DNA from: Pseudomonadota bacterium
Lineage (GTDB): Bacteria; Pseudomonadota; Gammaproteobacteria; Burkholderiales; Casimicrobiaceae
DNA length: 64,000 nt
Reading direction: 5' to 3'
NCBI GenBank assembly: GCA_018241745.1
Contig: JAFEDG010000146.1
Location: forward strand, 26,767 to 90,766
A program made the translations under genes and the position numbers. The notes beneath the pieces are model-generated. The model was not told the origin of the DNA, searched no databases, and saw nothing but the letters and a program-made list of their open reading frames with translations. Below, piece by piece: positions 22,458 to 30,682 of this stretch. Every line of letters begins with the position of its first letter. Position 1 is the stretch's first letter.

Positions 22458-22967
22458 TCAGTTCGTGTCGTAGTCCGGCCGTGCGACGGCGGCGCCGTTG
22501 GCGAGCATCCGCGCGAGCAGCTGCTCGAGCTGCGTCACCTCCGCCGCGCTGAATCCGCGCAGCAGGCTACGGACGACGCGCCCTGCCGCGGCGACGATGT
22601 CCGGATAGAGCGCCGTGCCGGCCGGCGTCAGCGCGAGCCTGACCTTGCGCCGGTCTTCCGGACAGCGCTCGCGCGTCACCAGGCCTTTCTTCTCCAGCCG
22701 GTCCAGCATCCGCGTCATCGCACCCGGGTCGTACGAGACGCCCTTGCACAGCGATGCAGTCGAATCGGCCTGCCCGCTCCCGAGGTTCACCATCACGACG
22801 TATTGCGCCGACGTGATGTCGAACGCTGCGAGCTCGGCATCCATCGCTTCCATCAGCGTGATCTTGAGCCGGGCGAGCACGCGCCCGATGCCCGTCAGCG
22901 GGTCGTATTGCCAGTTTGGGGGAAACGGGTCGGCGAGCGTTTCGCCGCGCTGCAGCATCGTGTCCAT
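22458..22967 (-). CDS. MarR-family transcriptional regulator of the efflux operon
   Basis: Winged-helix repressor of 169 residues. The MarR core shows the DNA-recognition region (ASLCKGVSYDPGAMTRMLDR) and wing (LEKKGLVTRERCPEDRRKVR). The ATG at 22967 is chosen over an upstream in-frame codon because a GAGGAAG ribosome site lies 8 bp before it. It is the first gene of a same-strand run marR-OMF-small ORF-emrA-emrB-DUF6065. A palindrome at 23030-23046 sits between the -35 and -10 of its predicted promoter, so autorepression with effector-induced release is likely. Confidence 0.88.
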   Translation of the reverse strand: MDTMLQRGETLADPFPPNWQYDPLTGIGRVLARLKITLMEAMDAELAAFDITSAQYVVMVNLGSGQADSTASLCKGVSYDPGAMTRMLDRLEKKGLVTRERCPEDRRKVRLALTPAGTALYPDIVAAAGRVVRSLLRGFSAAEVTQLEQLLARMLANGAAVARPDYDTN

Positions 22968-23024
22968 GGGGGTCGCTTCCTCGTGCGCGTATCCGGTGCC
23001 GGGTGCGTCGTACCGGCATGGCAC

Positions 23025-23055
23025 ATATTATTGTTGCCTAAGCAATCTTTGTCAA
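23025..23055 (-). promoter_or_regulatory. marR/efflux promoter with -35 TTGACA
   Basis: On the minus strand TTGACA (23055-23050) is a perfect -35. AT-rich sequence 17-19 bp downstream gives AATAAT or TAATAT as -10 (23025-23032). The sequence between them is the palindromic operator. The stretch is markedly AT-richer than its surroundings. Confidence 0.6.
23030..23046. promoter_or_regulatory. Putative MarR operator
   Basis: ATTGTTGCCTAAGCAAT is an imperfect 17-bp palindrome with the inner TTGCnTAAGCAA core typical in form of MarR-family sites. It lies within the promoter spacer 63 bp upstream of the marR ATG. Confidence 0.55.
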
Positions 23056-23323
23056 GGCTTTAATTGCATCAGTGACAATTGCCCAGCGCGTTGATTGCCT
23101 TGGCAGTAATCTCAGCACGGTTACGGAACGAAGGCTTCAGAAACATTCTGTTACCAACATCCGGCCGCTTGGGGGCCCCCGCGCGCCCCGGGATCCCCCG
23201 CAATCGGCGAATATCGCCCGCTCGACACCACAAACCGCCGAAACGCAGTCGTCTGAGCCCGCTTCCACCGGCGTTCGCGAGGATCGCGCCAACGGCCTGT
23301 CACGAAGGATGCGGAGGAAAGCG
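23056..23323. other. Leader/intergenic region upstream of tctB
   Basis: About 270 bp between the marR promoter and tctB. No gene, terminator or convincing hexamer pair is seen apart from the GGAGGAAA ribosome site at its right end. Confidence 0.3.
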
Positions 23324-23797
23324 ATGGGGCGACTCGAAGCGCTCGGGAAGGACGTCGTCGGCGGGATCCTGATGATCGCGATCGGGATCTGGGTGACGAT
23401 CCAGTCTCACCAATACCCGGCCGGAACGATGAGCCGGATGGGCCCGGGATTCTTCCCGACCGCGCTCGGGGTCATCATGATCCTGCTGGGCATCGCGATC
23501 ACCGCGGTGGGCGTGCTCGCCCGCCGCACCAAGCCTGCCGTCGCCGAGAAGCAGCTCCCCCCGGAATGGAAGGCGTGGACGCTGATCTCGCTCAGCATCG
23601 TCGCGTTCATCGTCTTCGCCCGCTACGGCGGCCTCATCCCGGCGACGTTCGCGATCACGTTCATCTCGGCGTTCGCCGACCGCGACAACACGTGGAAGAG
23701 CGCGCTCGTCCTCGCGCTCGGCATGTGCGCGATCGCGTGGATCGTGTTCTGGTGGGCGCTGCAGTTGCAGCTGCCGCTGTTCCAGTGGGGGGCGTGA
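23324..23797 (+). CDS. Tripartite tricarboxylate transporter small subunit TctB
   Basis: Small membrane subunit of a TTT-family solute importer, 157 residues with four hydrophobic segments (about 8-28, 36-60, 76-104 and 118-145). The motif GPGFFPTALGVIMILLG is typical of TctB. The ATG at 23324 has a strong GGAGGAAA site 4 bp upstream, preferred over an ATG at 23309 that would place the ribosome site inside the gene. It is followed 4 bp later by tctA. No periplasmic TctC-type binding protein gene lies nearby. Confidence 0.88.
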   Translation: MGRLEALGKDVVGGILMIAIGIWVTIQSHQYPAGTMSRMGPGFFPTALGVIMILLGIAITAVGVLARRTKPAVAEKQLPPEWKAWTLISLSIVAFIVFARYGGLIPATFAITFISAFADRDNTWKSALVLALGMCAIAWIVFWWALQLQLPLFQWGA

Positions 23798-23801
23798 CGC
23801 G

Positions 23802-25370
23802 ATGATCGGGCAGTCCCTGCACGACCTGTTCTACGGCTTCGGCGTCGCGCTGGAGCCGCACAACATCATGTGGTCGTTCTTCGGCGTGCTGATCGGCAAC
23901 CTGATCGGCGTGCTGCCGGGCATGGGCGCGCTGTCGGCGATCTCGATGCTGCTGCCGCTGACGTACACGATGCACCCGGTGCCGGCGATCCTGATGCTCG
24001 CCGGCATCTTCTACGGGTCGCAGTACGGCGGCGCGATCGGCGCCATCCTGCTCAACCTGCCATCCCATCCGCCGCATGCGGTGACGTGCCTCGACGGCTA
24101 CCCGATGACACGCGCCGGCAAGGGCGGCACGGCACTCGGCATCACGATGATCTGCTCGTTCTTCGCAGCGTCGTTCGGGATCATGGTGATGGTGTTCGCG
24201 TCGCCGCTGCTGGTGTCGATCGCGTTCAAGTTCGGGCCGACCGAGATCTTCTCGATCATGCTGCTGGGCCTGATCGCCGGCGGCACGATGTCGCGCGGCT
24301 CCCCGCTGAAGGGGGTCGCGATGACCGTGTTCGGGCTGATCGTCGGCTGCGTCGGCACCGACGTGAACAGCGGCGCGATGCGCTTCACGTTCGGCTTCCC
24401 GGAGCTCACCGACCGCGTCGAGCTCGTCGCGCTGGCGATGGGCCTGTTCGGCGTCGCCGACTTCCTGCGCAGCGTCAACCGGATGCACTTCGTCGGCAAC
24501 GAGACCAAGGTGCGCCTGCGCGACATGCGACCCAGCAAGGACGAGATGAAGAAGGCGTTCCTGCCGATGGTGCGGGGCACGCTGGTCGGCACGCTGTTCG
24601 GCGCGATGCCGGGCACCGGGCCGACGATCACGACGTTCATCGCCTATGCGGTCGAGCGCAAGGTGTCCAAGCATCCGGAGCGCTTCGGCCAGGGCGAGAT
24701 CGCCGGCGTCGCGGCGCCGGAAGCGGCTTCGCACTCGAAGACGCAGGTCGACTTCATCCCGACGATGAGCCTTGGCATCCCCGGCGACGCGGTGATGGCG
24801 CTGCTTCTGGGCGCGCTGCTGATCCAGGGCATCCAGCCGGGACCGCAGTTGATCAGCGAGCACGCCGACCTGTTCTGGGGCCTGATCGCGAGCTTCTGGA
24901 TCGGCAACGTGCTGCTGATGGTGCTGAACGTGCCGATGATCGGCGTCTGGGTCAAGCTGCTGCAGGTCCCCTACCGCTACCTGTTCCCGTCGGCACTGTT
25001 CTTCATCGCCGTCGGCGTCTACTCGACGAACAACAGCCTGTTCGAGATCGGCGAGGTCCTGGTGTTCGGCATCATCGGCGCCGTCCTGCTCGCGCTGGAC
25101 TTCCCCGTCGCGCCGATCCTGCTCGGCTACGTGCTGGGGCCGCTCGTCGAGGAGAACTTCCGGCGCGCGCTGCTCTTGTCGCGCGGCGACATGACCGTGT
25201 TCTTCACGCACGGCATCAGCGCCGCGTTCATGACGATCTCGATCCTGCTCGTCGCGGCGCAGGTGTTCTTCGGGTTGCGCAATGCGCTGCGGGCGCGGCA
25301 GGGACGCAAGCCCGAGCACTTGTTGCCCGCAGCTGGCAAGCCGCTCGACGAGATCGCGGTCGAGGAGTAG
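23802..25370 (+). CDS. Tripartite tricarboxylate transporter large subunit TctA
   Basis: Large membrane subunit of a TTT transporter, 522 residues with about 12 membrane segments. Hallmarks are the N-terminal GNLIGVLPGMGALSAIS and its internal-repeat counterpart GTLFGAMPGTGPTITTFIAY. Also present are FYGSQYGGAIGAILLNLP and VAAPEAASHSKTQVDFIPT, followed by SLGIPGDAVMALLLGAL. The substrate (often a di/tricarboxylate or aromatic acid) is set by a separate binding protein that is not encoded here. A hairpin at 25375-25397 follows. Confidence 0.93.
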   Translation: MIGQSLHDLFYGFGVALEPHNIMWSFFGVLIGNLIGVLPGMGALSAISMLLPLTYTMHPVPAILMLAGIFYGSQYGGAIGAILLNLPSHPPHAVTCLDGYPMTRAGKGGTALGITMICSFFAASFGIMVMVFASPLLVSIAFKFGPTEIFSIMLLGLIAGGTMSRGSPLKGVAMTVFGLIVGCVGTDVNSGAMRFTFGFPELTDRVELVALAMGLFGVADFLRSVNRMHFVGNETKVRLRDMRPSKDEMKKAFLPMVRGTLVGTLFGAMPGTGPTITTFIAYAVERKVSKHPERFGQGEIAGVAAPEAASHSKTQVDFIPTMSLGIPGDAVMALLLGALLIQGIQPGPQLISEHADLFWGLIASFWIGNVLLMVLNVPMIGVWVKLLQVPYRYLFPSALFFIAVGVYSTNNSLFEIGEVLVFGIIGAVLLALDFPVAPILLGYVLGPLVEENFRRALLLSRGDMTVFFTHGISAAFMTISILLVAAQVFFGLRNALRARQGRKPEHLLPAAGKPLDEIAVEE

Positions 25371-25374
25371 CGCC

Positions 25375-25397
25375 GCGCGCCGTGCGTAACGGCGCGC
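25375..25397. terminator. Terminator-like hairpin after tctA
   Basis: GCGCGCCGT, loop GCGTA, ACGGCGCGC: a perfect 9-bp stem starting 5 bp after the tctA stop. There is no U-tract. Confidence 0.4.
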
Positions 25398-25474
25398 TGG
25401 CCGCCGCCGCGGCGGTGCGCGCATAATCCGGGGGAAGGCGCGGCGCATGATGCGCGCGCCGCACCCCCCGGCCC

Positions 25475-26011
25475 ATGAACGCACCACGCCCGTCCCTCGC
25501 CGTCCCGCTGCAGCCGATCGACCACGTCGAAGGCCCGCGCAACGCCCGCGTCATCGTCGTCGAATACGGCGATTTCGAATGCCCGTCCTGCATCCGCGCC
25601 TATCCTGCGGTGGCGCTGCTGCATCGCCACTTCCACGGTCGCGTGTGCTTCGTCTACCGGCACTTCCCGCTCACCGACGTGCACCCGCACGCCGAACTCG
25701 CGGCCGAGGCGGCGGAAGCCGCGGCGGCGCAAGGCCATTTCTGGCCGTTCCACAACCGCCTCTTCGAGCATGCCGGCACGCTGACGCCGCATGCGCTGCG
25801 CGAGCACGCGCGTGGCGTGGGGCTGGACCTCGAGCGCTATGACGCCGAAATGCGGGACCGCATCTACCTGCAGCGGATCCACGAGCAGCACGACGGCGGC
25901 GCGCGCTCCGGAGTCCGCGGCACGCCCACGTTCTTCGTCAACGGCGTCGTCGCCGACGTGTCGTTCGGCGCCGCGCACCTGATGGAGACCATCGAAGCCG
26001 CGTTGCGTTGA
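25475..26011 (+). CDS. Cytoplasmic DsbA-family thioredoxin-fold oxidoreductase
   Basis: 178-residue thioredoxin_4/DsbA-like protein with active site C36-P-S-C39 in YGDFECPSCIRAYP and the cis-proline loop in GVRGTPTFFVNG. The helical insert (HPHAELAAEAAEAAAAQGHF) is typical of the family. No signal peptide is visible, so it probably acts in the cytosol rather than as a periplasmic disulfide catalyst. A CATAAT element (25422-25427) lies upstream. It precedes dps by 93 bp, and a shared redox-stress role is an inference. Confidence 0.85.
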   Translation: MNAPRPSLAVPLQPIDHVEGPRNARVIVVEYGDFECPSCIRAYPAVALLHRHFHGRVCFVYRHFPLTDVHPHAELAAEAAEAAAAQGHFWPFHNRLFEHAGTLTPHALREHARGVGLDLERYDAEMRDRIYLQRIHEQHDGGARSGVRGTPTFFVNGVVADVSFGAAHLMETIEAALR

Positions 26012-26104
26012 CATCCTCCGGCGTTGCGCCCCGTGTCGAAGCCGACGGTCGCACACGCGAAGCCCCGCCATCTCAATCCTCGATCGACTCCACGGAGAAC
26101 CCCG

Positions 26105-26653
26105 ATGAAAGCCAAAGCCAAGTCCAAGTCCACGCTCAAGGGTGCCGCCGCCAAGCGCGCGTCGCCGATGACCGGCAACCGTCCGCTCGGCGCCGAAGCC
26201 ACGCGCGACATCGCTGCCGGCCTCAACCTGCTGCTCGCCGACGTGTTCGCGCTGTACCTCAAGACCAAGAACTTCCACTGGCACATGTCCGGGCCGCACT
26301 TCCGCGACTACCACCTGCTGCTCGACGAGCAAGCGGACCAGATCTACGCGATGACGGACCCGATCGCGGAGCGCGTGCGCAAGCTGGGCGGTACGACGCT
26401 GAAATCGATCGGGCACATCGCGCGCACGCAGCGCGTGCTGGACAACGACGCCGACTACGTGACGCCGCTGGACATGCTCGCGGAGCTGCGCGATGACAAC
26501 CAGTCGATGGCCGACCACATGCGCGCCGTGCATGCCGTCTGCGACGAGCATAACGACGTCGCCACTGCGAGCCTGCTCGAGGTCTGGATCGACGAGACCG
26601 AGCGTCGCGCCTGGTTCCTGTTCGAGGCGAGCCACCCCGGCGAAGCCGCTTGA
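26105..26653 (+). CDS. dps: Dps-family DNA-binding ferritin-like protein
   Basis: Dodecameric iron-storing DNA-protection protein, 182 residues. The ferroxidase-site residues lie in KTKNFHWHMSGPHFRDYH and LLDEQADQIYAMTDPIAERV. The N-terminal tail (MKAKAKSKSTLKGAAAKRA) is Lys/Ala-rich, the type of tail that binds DNA in Dps. A GGAGAA site supports the ATG at 26105. Its TGA overlaps the TTG start of the patatin gene, so the two are translationally coupled. Confidence 0.93.
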   Translation: MKAKAKSKSTLKGAAAKRASPMTGNRPLGAEATRDIAAGLNLLLADVFALYLKTKNFHWHMSGPHFRDYHLLLDEQADQIYAMTDPIAERVRKLGGTTLKSIGHIARTQRVLDNDADYVTPLDMLAELRDDNQSMADHMRAVHAVCDEHNDVATASLLEVWIDETERRAWFLFEASHPGEAA

Positions 26654-28572
26654 CGGCGGCGGCGCCCGCCGCGGCCCTCGACGCCCTCCGCGACACGCTG
26701 CTCGACGCGGCGTTCGGCTCGCTGGACGCGGCGGCACGGGCGAGCCTGCGCGAGTGCATCGAATGGGTGACGGTGCCCGGCGGCGCCACGCTGTTGACGC
26801 AAGGCGCCCCGGGTGATGCGCTGTACGTAGCGATCAGCGGGCGGCTGCGCGCCTCCGTCCGCGGGCCGGATGGCCGGTTGCGCCACGTCCGCGACATGGG
26901 TCGCGGCGAGGTGATCGGCGAGATGAGCCTGTTCACCGACGCCCCCCGGTCGGCATCGGTCGTCGCACTGCGCGACTCGGTGTTGGCGCGGCTGTCGAAG
27001 CCTGCGTTCCAGCAACTGCTGGCCACCAGCCCGGATGCGGGTATTGCGATCGCCCGGCATGCGATGCGCCGCCTCGAAGCCGGCGAGGCGCAACCGCCCC
27101 TGCAGCAACGTCCGGTGACGATGGCAGTCGTCGCTGTCTCCGCGGGCGTCGACGCCGCGACGTTTGCCGCCGAACTCGCCGCGGCGCTCGGGCGCCACGG
27201 CAGCGTGGCGACCATCGATGCGGCGACGGTCGACGCCACGCTCACGCCAGGGGATGTCCCCGGCATGCCGGACGGCGATCGGGCGCTCGCGCTGGACGCG
27301 CTGGAGGCAGCGCACGACTTCGTGCTGCTCGTCGCCGACCGCGAAGCGAGCGACTGGACCAAGCGCTGCTTGCGCCACGCCGACGAGGTGCTGCTCGTGG
27401 CGGCAGCCGATGCGACGCCTGCGATCCACCCGATCGAGGCGGAATGCCTGGCCGCGCCGCCCGCGGACCCTGCCCCCGGCCCGGAGCACGGCATCGCGCA
27501 GGTGCTCGTGCTGGTCCATCCGGCGGACACGCCGATGCCGCGCGGCACGCGCCGCTGGCTCGCCCGTCGCCCCGTCGCGGACCACGTTCACCTGCGCCGC
27601 GGCTCGGCGCGCGACATGGCGCGTCTCGCGCGCATCCAGAGCCGCACCGCCGTGGGCCTCGTGTTGGCCGGAGGCGGCGCGCGCGGCCTCGCGCACCTCG
27701 GCATCTACCGCGCGCTCCGGGAACGCGGCGTCGAGATCGACCACGTCGGCGGCACCAGCATCGGTTCGATCATGGCGACCTACGTGGCGACGGACCATGA
27801 CATCGACACCGTGATGCGCGACGCCCGCGCCGCGTTCGGCGGCAACCCGACCGGCGATTACAACTGGCTGCCGCTCGTGTCGCTGATCAAGGGTCGCAGG
27901 CTGCGCCGGGCCGTGCGGGCGTCGCTCGCCTCGCTGTTCGGCTTCGACGCGGACGCGGAAGACCTCTGGAAGAACTTCTTCTGCGTCGCGACCGACTATT
28001 CCAACGCGCGCGAGGCGGTGCTGCGCCATGGCAACCTCGAACGCGCGCTGCTCGCGAGTGTCGCGATACCGGGCGCACTGCCACCGGTGGTCATCGACGG
28101 CAACCTGCTGTGCGACGGGGGAACGTTCAACAACTACCCGGTGGACCGGATGCGCGGCGCGCGCGGCGTCGGTGTCGTGCTGGGCGTCGACCTCGACGCG
28201 CGCAAGCCGCGCCGGCTCGAGTTCGACGACGTGCCGGGCACGTGGGAGCTGTTGCGCGACCGGTTGCGCCCGCATGGCAAGCGCCGCTACCGCCTGCCCT
28301 CGCTCGCCGCGTACCTGCTCAACGTGACGATTCTCTACAGCGCGTCGCGCCGCGATGCGGCGCGCGCCGCAACCGACGTGTACTTCCACCCGCCGCTGTA
28401 TCGCGTGGGGATGCTCGAGTGGTCGCGGCTGGAGCCGATCGTCGCGCAAGGCTACGCCCATGCGATCGAGGTCCTCGACGGCCTGCCGGCCGCGATGCGT
28501 GCACGGCTTGCGCCGGATGCGCCCGCATGGCCGCCGGTGGCCACGCGACCTGCCGCTTACAATTCGCCGTAG
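26650..28572 (+). CDS. Patatin-like phospholipase with N-terminal cNMP-binding domain (NTE family)
   Basis: 640-residue protein. A cyclic-nucleotide-binding domain occupies about 25-135 (QGAPGDALYVAISGRLRAS, then GEVIGEMSLFTDAPRSASVV). A middle region (155-325) resembles a P-loop/MinD-like fold without an obvious Walker A. The C-terminal patatin domain has the oxyanion hole GGGARG (341-346), the nucleophile in GTSIGS (Ser370) and the catalytic Asp of DGG (D489). The order is that of bacterial neuropathy-target-esterase-like lysophospholipases. The start is TTG at 26650, overlapping the dps stop. The protein probably acts on membrane phospholipids. Confidence 0.88.
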   Translation: MTAAAPAAALDALRDTLLDAAFGSLDAAARASLRECIEWVTVPGGATLLTQGAPGDALYVAISGRLRASVRGPDGRLRHVRDMGRGEVIGEMSLFTDAPRSASVVALRDSVLARLSKPAFQQLLATSPDAGIAIARHAMRRLEAGEAQPPLQQRPVTMAVVAVSAGVDAATFAAELAAALGRHGSVATIDAATVDATLTPGDVPGMPDGDRALALDALEAAHDFVLLVADREASDWTKRCLRHADEVLLVAAADATPAIHPIEAECLAAPPADPAPGPEHGIAQVLVLVHPADTPMPRGTRRWLARRPVADHVHLRRGSARDMARLARIQSRTAVGLVLAGGGARGLAHLGIYRALRERGVEIDHVGGTSIGSIMATYVATDHDIDTVMRDARAAFGGNPTGDYNWLPLVSLIKGRRLRRAVRASLASLFGFDADAEDLWKNFFCVATDYSNAREAVLRHGNLERALLASVAIPGALPPVVIDGNLLCDGGTFNNYPVDRMRGARGVGVVLGVDLDARKPRRLEFDDVPGTWELLRDRLRPHGKRRYRLPSLAAYLLNVTILYSASRRDAARAATDVYFHPPLYRVGMLEWSRLEPIVAQGYAHAIEVLDGLPAAMRARLAPDAPAWPPVATRPAAYNSP

Positions 28573-28575
28573 AAT
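28570..28575 (+). promoter_or_regulatory. -10-like TAGAAT of the SYLF gene
   Basis: TAGAAT overlaps the patatin stop codon and lies 43 bp before the ATG at 28619, suggesting an independent promoter. Confidence 0.4.
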
Positions 28576-28618
28576 ATGCCCCCGGCGCGCATTCGCGCGC
28601 TCCCCCCAGGAGCCTTCC

Positions 28619-29299
28619 ATGACCCGAACGTTCACCCGCTTCCGTGTCGCCTTGCTGGCGCTGGTCGCGGCCTGCGGCCTGCAGGCGACCGCCGCCAACG
28701 CCCAATCCGACCAGCAGAAGCTCGTCGATGCCGCCAACAAGACGCTGCAGACGTTCCTGCGCGATCCCGACATGACCTGGCTCCAGCAGCACATCGGCCA
28801 GGCGAAGGCGGTGCTGATCTCGCCGGAAATCGTGAAGGCCGGCTTCATCTTCGGCGGTTCCGGCGGCCGTGCGGTGCTCGTCGCGCACGAAGGCGGCAAG
28901 TGGCGCGGCCCGTCGTTCTATACGCTCGCCACCGCAAGCGTCGGCTTCCAGGCGGGCGTCGCCGTGTCGGAGATGGTCACGCTGGTGATGACCGAGAAGG
29001 GCATGAACTCGCTGCTCGCCGCGTCGTTCAAGGTCGGCGGCGATGCCAGCATCGCCGCGGGCCCGGTCGGCGCCGGCGCCAAGTCGGACGTGCCCGCGGA
29101 CCTCGTCGCGTTCACGCGCGCCAAGGGCGTCTACGGCGGCCTCAACCTCGACGGCACGCTGATCAACCTGACGGACGACTGGAACAAGGCCTACTTCGGC
29201 AAGCCCGTGCAGCCGGTCGACATCCTGATCAAGGGCTCGGTCAGCAACCACGCTGCCGCGCCGCTGCTCGCGACGGTGGCCAAGGCAACCGGCAAGTAA
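28619..29299 (+). CDS. Secreted SYLF-domain (Ysc84-type) lipid-binding protein
   Basis: 226-residue exported protein. A signal peptide with cleavage near ANAQ (about residue 29) is followed by a Ysc84/SYLF domain. Typical segments are HIGQAKAVLISPEIVKAGFIFGG (start of the domain), WRGPSFYTLATASVGFQAGV and VFAYSRAKG-like VAFTRAKGVYGGLNLDGTLI. The family binds phosphoinositides in eukaryotes; the bacterial role is unclear. An AGGAG site precedes the ATG. A strong bidirectional terminator follows at 29320-29344. Confidence 0.87.
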   Translation: MTRTFTRFRVALLALVAACGLQATAANAQSDQQKLVDAANKTLQTFLRDPDMTWLQQHIGQAKAVLISPEIVKAGFIFGGSGGRAVLVAHEGGKWRGPSFYTLATASVGFQAGVAVSEMVTLVMTEKGMNSLLAASFKVGGDASIAAGPVGAGAKSDVPADLVAFTRAKGVYGGLNLDGTLINLTDDWNKAYFGKPVQPVDILIKGSVSNHAAAPLLATVAKATGK

Positions 29300-29319
29300 T
29301 CCGCACTGCAGCCTGTGCC

Positions 29320-29344
29320 AAAGGGGCCCCATGGGGCCCCTTTT
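29320..29344. terminator. Strong bidirectional intrinsic terminator
   Basis: AAAGGGGCCC, loop CATG, GGGCCCCTTT, then an extra T: a fully palindromic stem with a U-tract after it on the plus strand and a matching A-run before it. It separates the SYLF gene from the convergent ene-reductase gene. Confidence 0.85.
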
Positions 29345-29421
29345 CATTGTCCGGTCAGCGCACGATCGAACGTCGCTGCCCGTCACCACGGCTCGCCCGG
29401 TGCGGGCTCGCGCGGCTCGCG

Positions 29422-30501
29422 TCAGCCCGGCAGCGCAGGATAGTCGGTATAGCCCGCCGCACCCGGCGTATAGAACGTCGACGCGTCCGGCGCGTTGAGC
29501 GGCGCGCCGGTCTTCCAGCGGTGGACCAGGTCCGGATTGGCAAGGATCGGCTTGCCGACCGCGATGAGATCGCCGCGCCCTGCCTGCAGGTCGCGTTCGG
29601 CGCGAACGGCGTCATAGCCGCCCGACAGGATCAGCGTGCGCGTGAAGACGCGACGGAACGTCGCCTTGATCGAGTCGGTGACCGGCGGCGCGCCGGAGGC
29701 TGAATGATCGACCAGATGGACATAGCGCAGCCCGCTCGCGTCCAGGGCCTGCGCGAGCCACGCATAGTCGCTCTCCATGTCCGGGTACAGCGGCATGTCG
29801 TTGAACACGCCGTAGGGCGACAGCCGGATGCCCACGCGGTCGCCACCGATCGCGTCGACGGCGGCCTTCACCACTTCCAGCACGAAGCGCGCACGCCCCG
29901 CGATGGCGCCGCCGTAGGCATCGGTGCGCAGGTTCGTGTTGGGCCGGATGAACTGCTCGAGCAGGTAGCCGTTGGCCCCGTGCAACTCGATGCCGTCGAA
30001 GCCCGCTGCCACCGCATTGCGTGCCGCCTGCGCGAACTCGTCGCGGGCCGTCGCGATGTCGTCGAGCGTCATCGCAATGGGCACCGGGTGCGGCTGCAGC
30101 CCTTGCGCATCGGTCCACATCTCGCCCGGCGCGACTACGGCCGAGGGCGCCAGCACGCGCGCGCCCGGCGGAAGGTTCAGCGGGTGCGCGATCCGGCCCG
30201 TATGCATCAACTGGCAGAAGATGCGCGCACCGCCGGCATGCGCCGCCGCGGTCACCGCCTTCCAGCCCTCGACCTGCGCCGCGCTGAAGAGGCCGGGAAT
30301 TCGCGCATAGCCCAGTCCATTGGGCGACGGCGACGTGCCTTCGGTGACGATGAGGCCCATCGACGAGCGCTGGCCGTAGTACTCGGCCATCAGCGCATTG
30401 GGCACGTTGGAGAGCGCCCGGCTGCGGGTCAGCGGACACATGACGAGACGATTCTGCAGCGTGAGCGGGCCGAGGTTGGCCGCGGCGAACAGCATGGACA
30501 T
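29422..30501 (-). CDS. Old yellow enzyme family alkene reductase (NemA-like)
   Basis: FMN-dependent ene-reductase/NADH oxidoreductase, 359 residues. The TIM-barrel pattern of the OYE family is clear. NRLVMCPLTRSRA lies near the N-terminus, CQLMHTGRIAHP follows, and the catalytic/substrate residues lie in GIELHGANGYLLEQFIRP. NLRTDAYGGAIAGRARF and a C-terminal phosphate-binding AVGKPILANPDLV complete it. It reduces activated C=C bonds such as N-ethylmaleimide-type compounds or nitro esters. The ATG at 30501 (MSMLFAAANL) matches family N-termini better than upstream codons. It is divergent from the cytochrome c gene. Confidence 0.92.
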   Translation of the reverse strand: MSMLFAAANLGPLTLQNRLVMCPLTRSRALSNVPNALMAEYYGQRSSMGLIVTEGTSPSPNGLGYARIPGLFSAAQVEGWKAVTAAAHAGGARIFCQLMHTGRIAHPLNLPPGARVLAPSAVVAPGEMWTDAQGLQPHPVPIAMTLDDIATARDEFAQAARNAVAAGFDGIELHGANGYLLEQFIRPNTNLRTDAYGGAIAGRARFVLEVVKAAVDAIGGDRVGIRLSPYGVFNDMPLYPDMESDYAWLAQALDASGLRYVHLVDHSASGAPPVTDSIKATFRRVFTRTLILSGGYDAVRAERDLQAGRGDLIAVGKPILANPDLVHRWKTGAPLNAPDASTFYTPGAAGYTDYPALPG

Positions 30502-30626
30502 GGCGGGAATGGGGGAACGCGGCGCGATTGCCGCACTGCAACATGATACGCGAGCACGATTTCCCGCCGGCCGCCCGCACGCGCCGTGCATTGGTCGCGA
30601 CCCGCCGCCTTTCGTCGCAATCCGCG

Positions 30627-30656
30627 TTGACCGTGCAGATGCCTACCGCCGACAAT
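30627..30656 (+). promoter_or_regulatory. Promoter of the cytochrome c gene
   Basis: TTGACC (30627-30632), 18-bp spacer, GACAAT (30651-30656), 26 bp before the ATG at 30683. Confidence 0.5.
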
Positions 30657-30682
30657 GCGCGCGTCTCGACAGGGGAGTCCTC

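Noticed and set aside
25127..26737. Long minus-strand frame across tctA, the DsbA-like gene and dps
   Set aside because: It spans three well-supported plus-strand genes and their gaps, with shadow-like composition and no motif.
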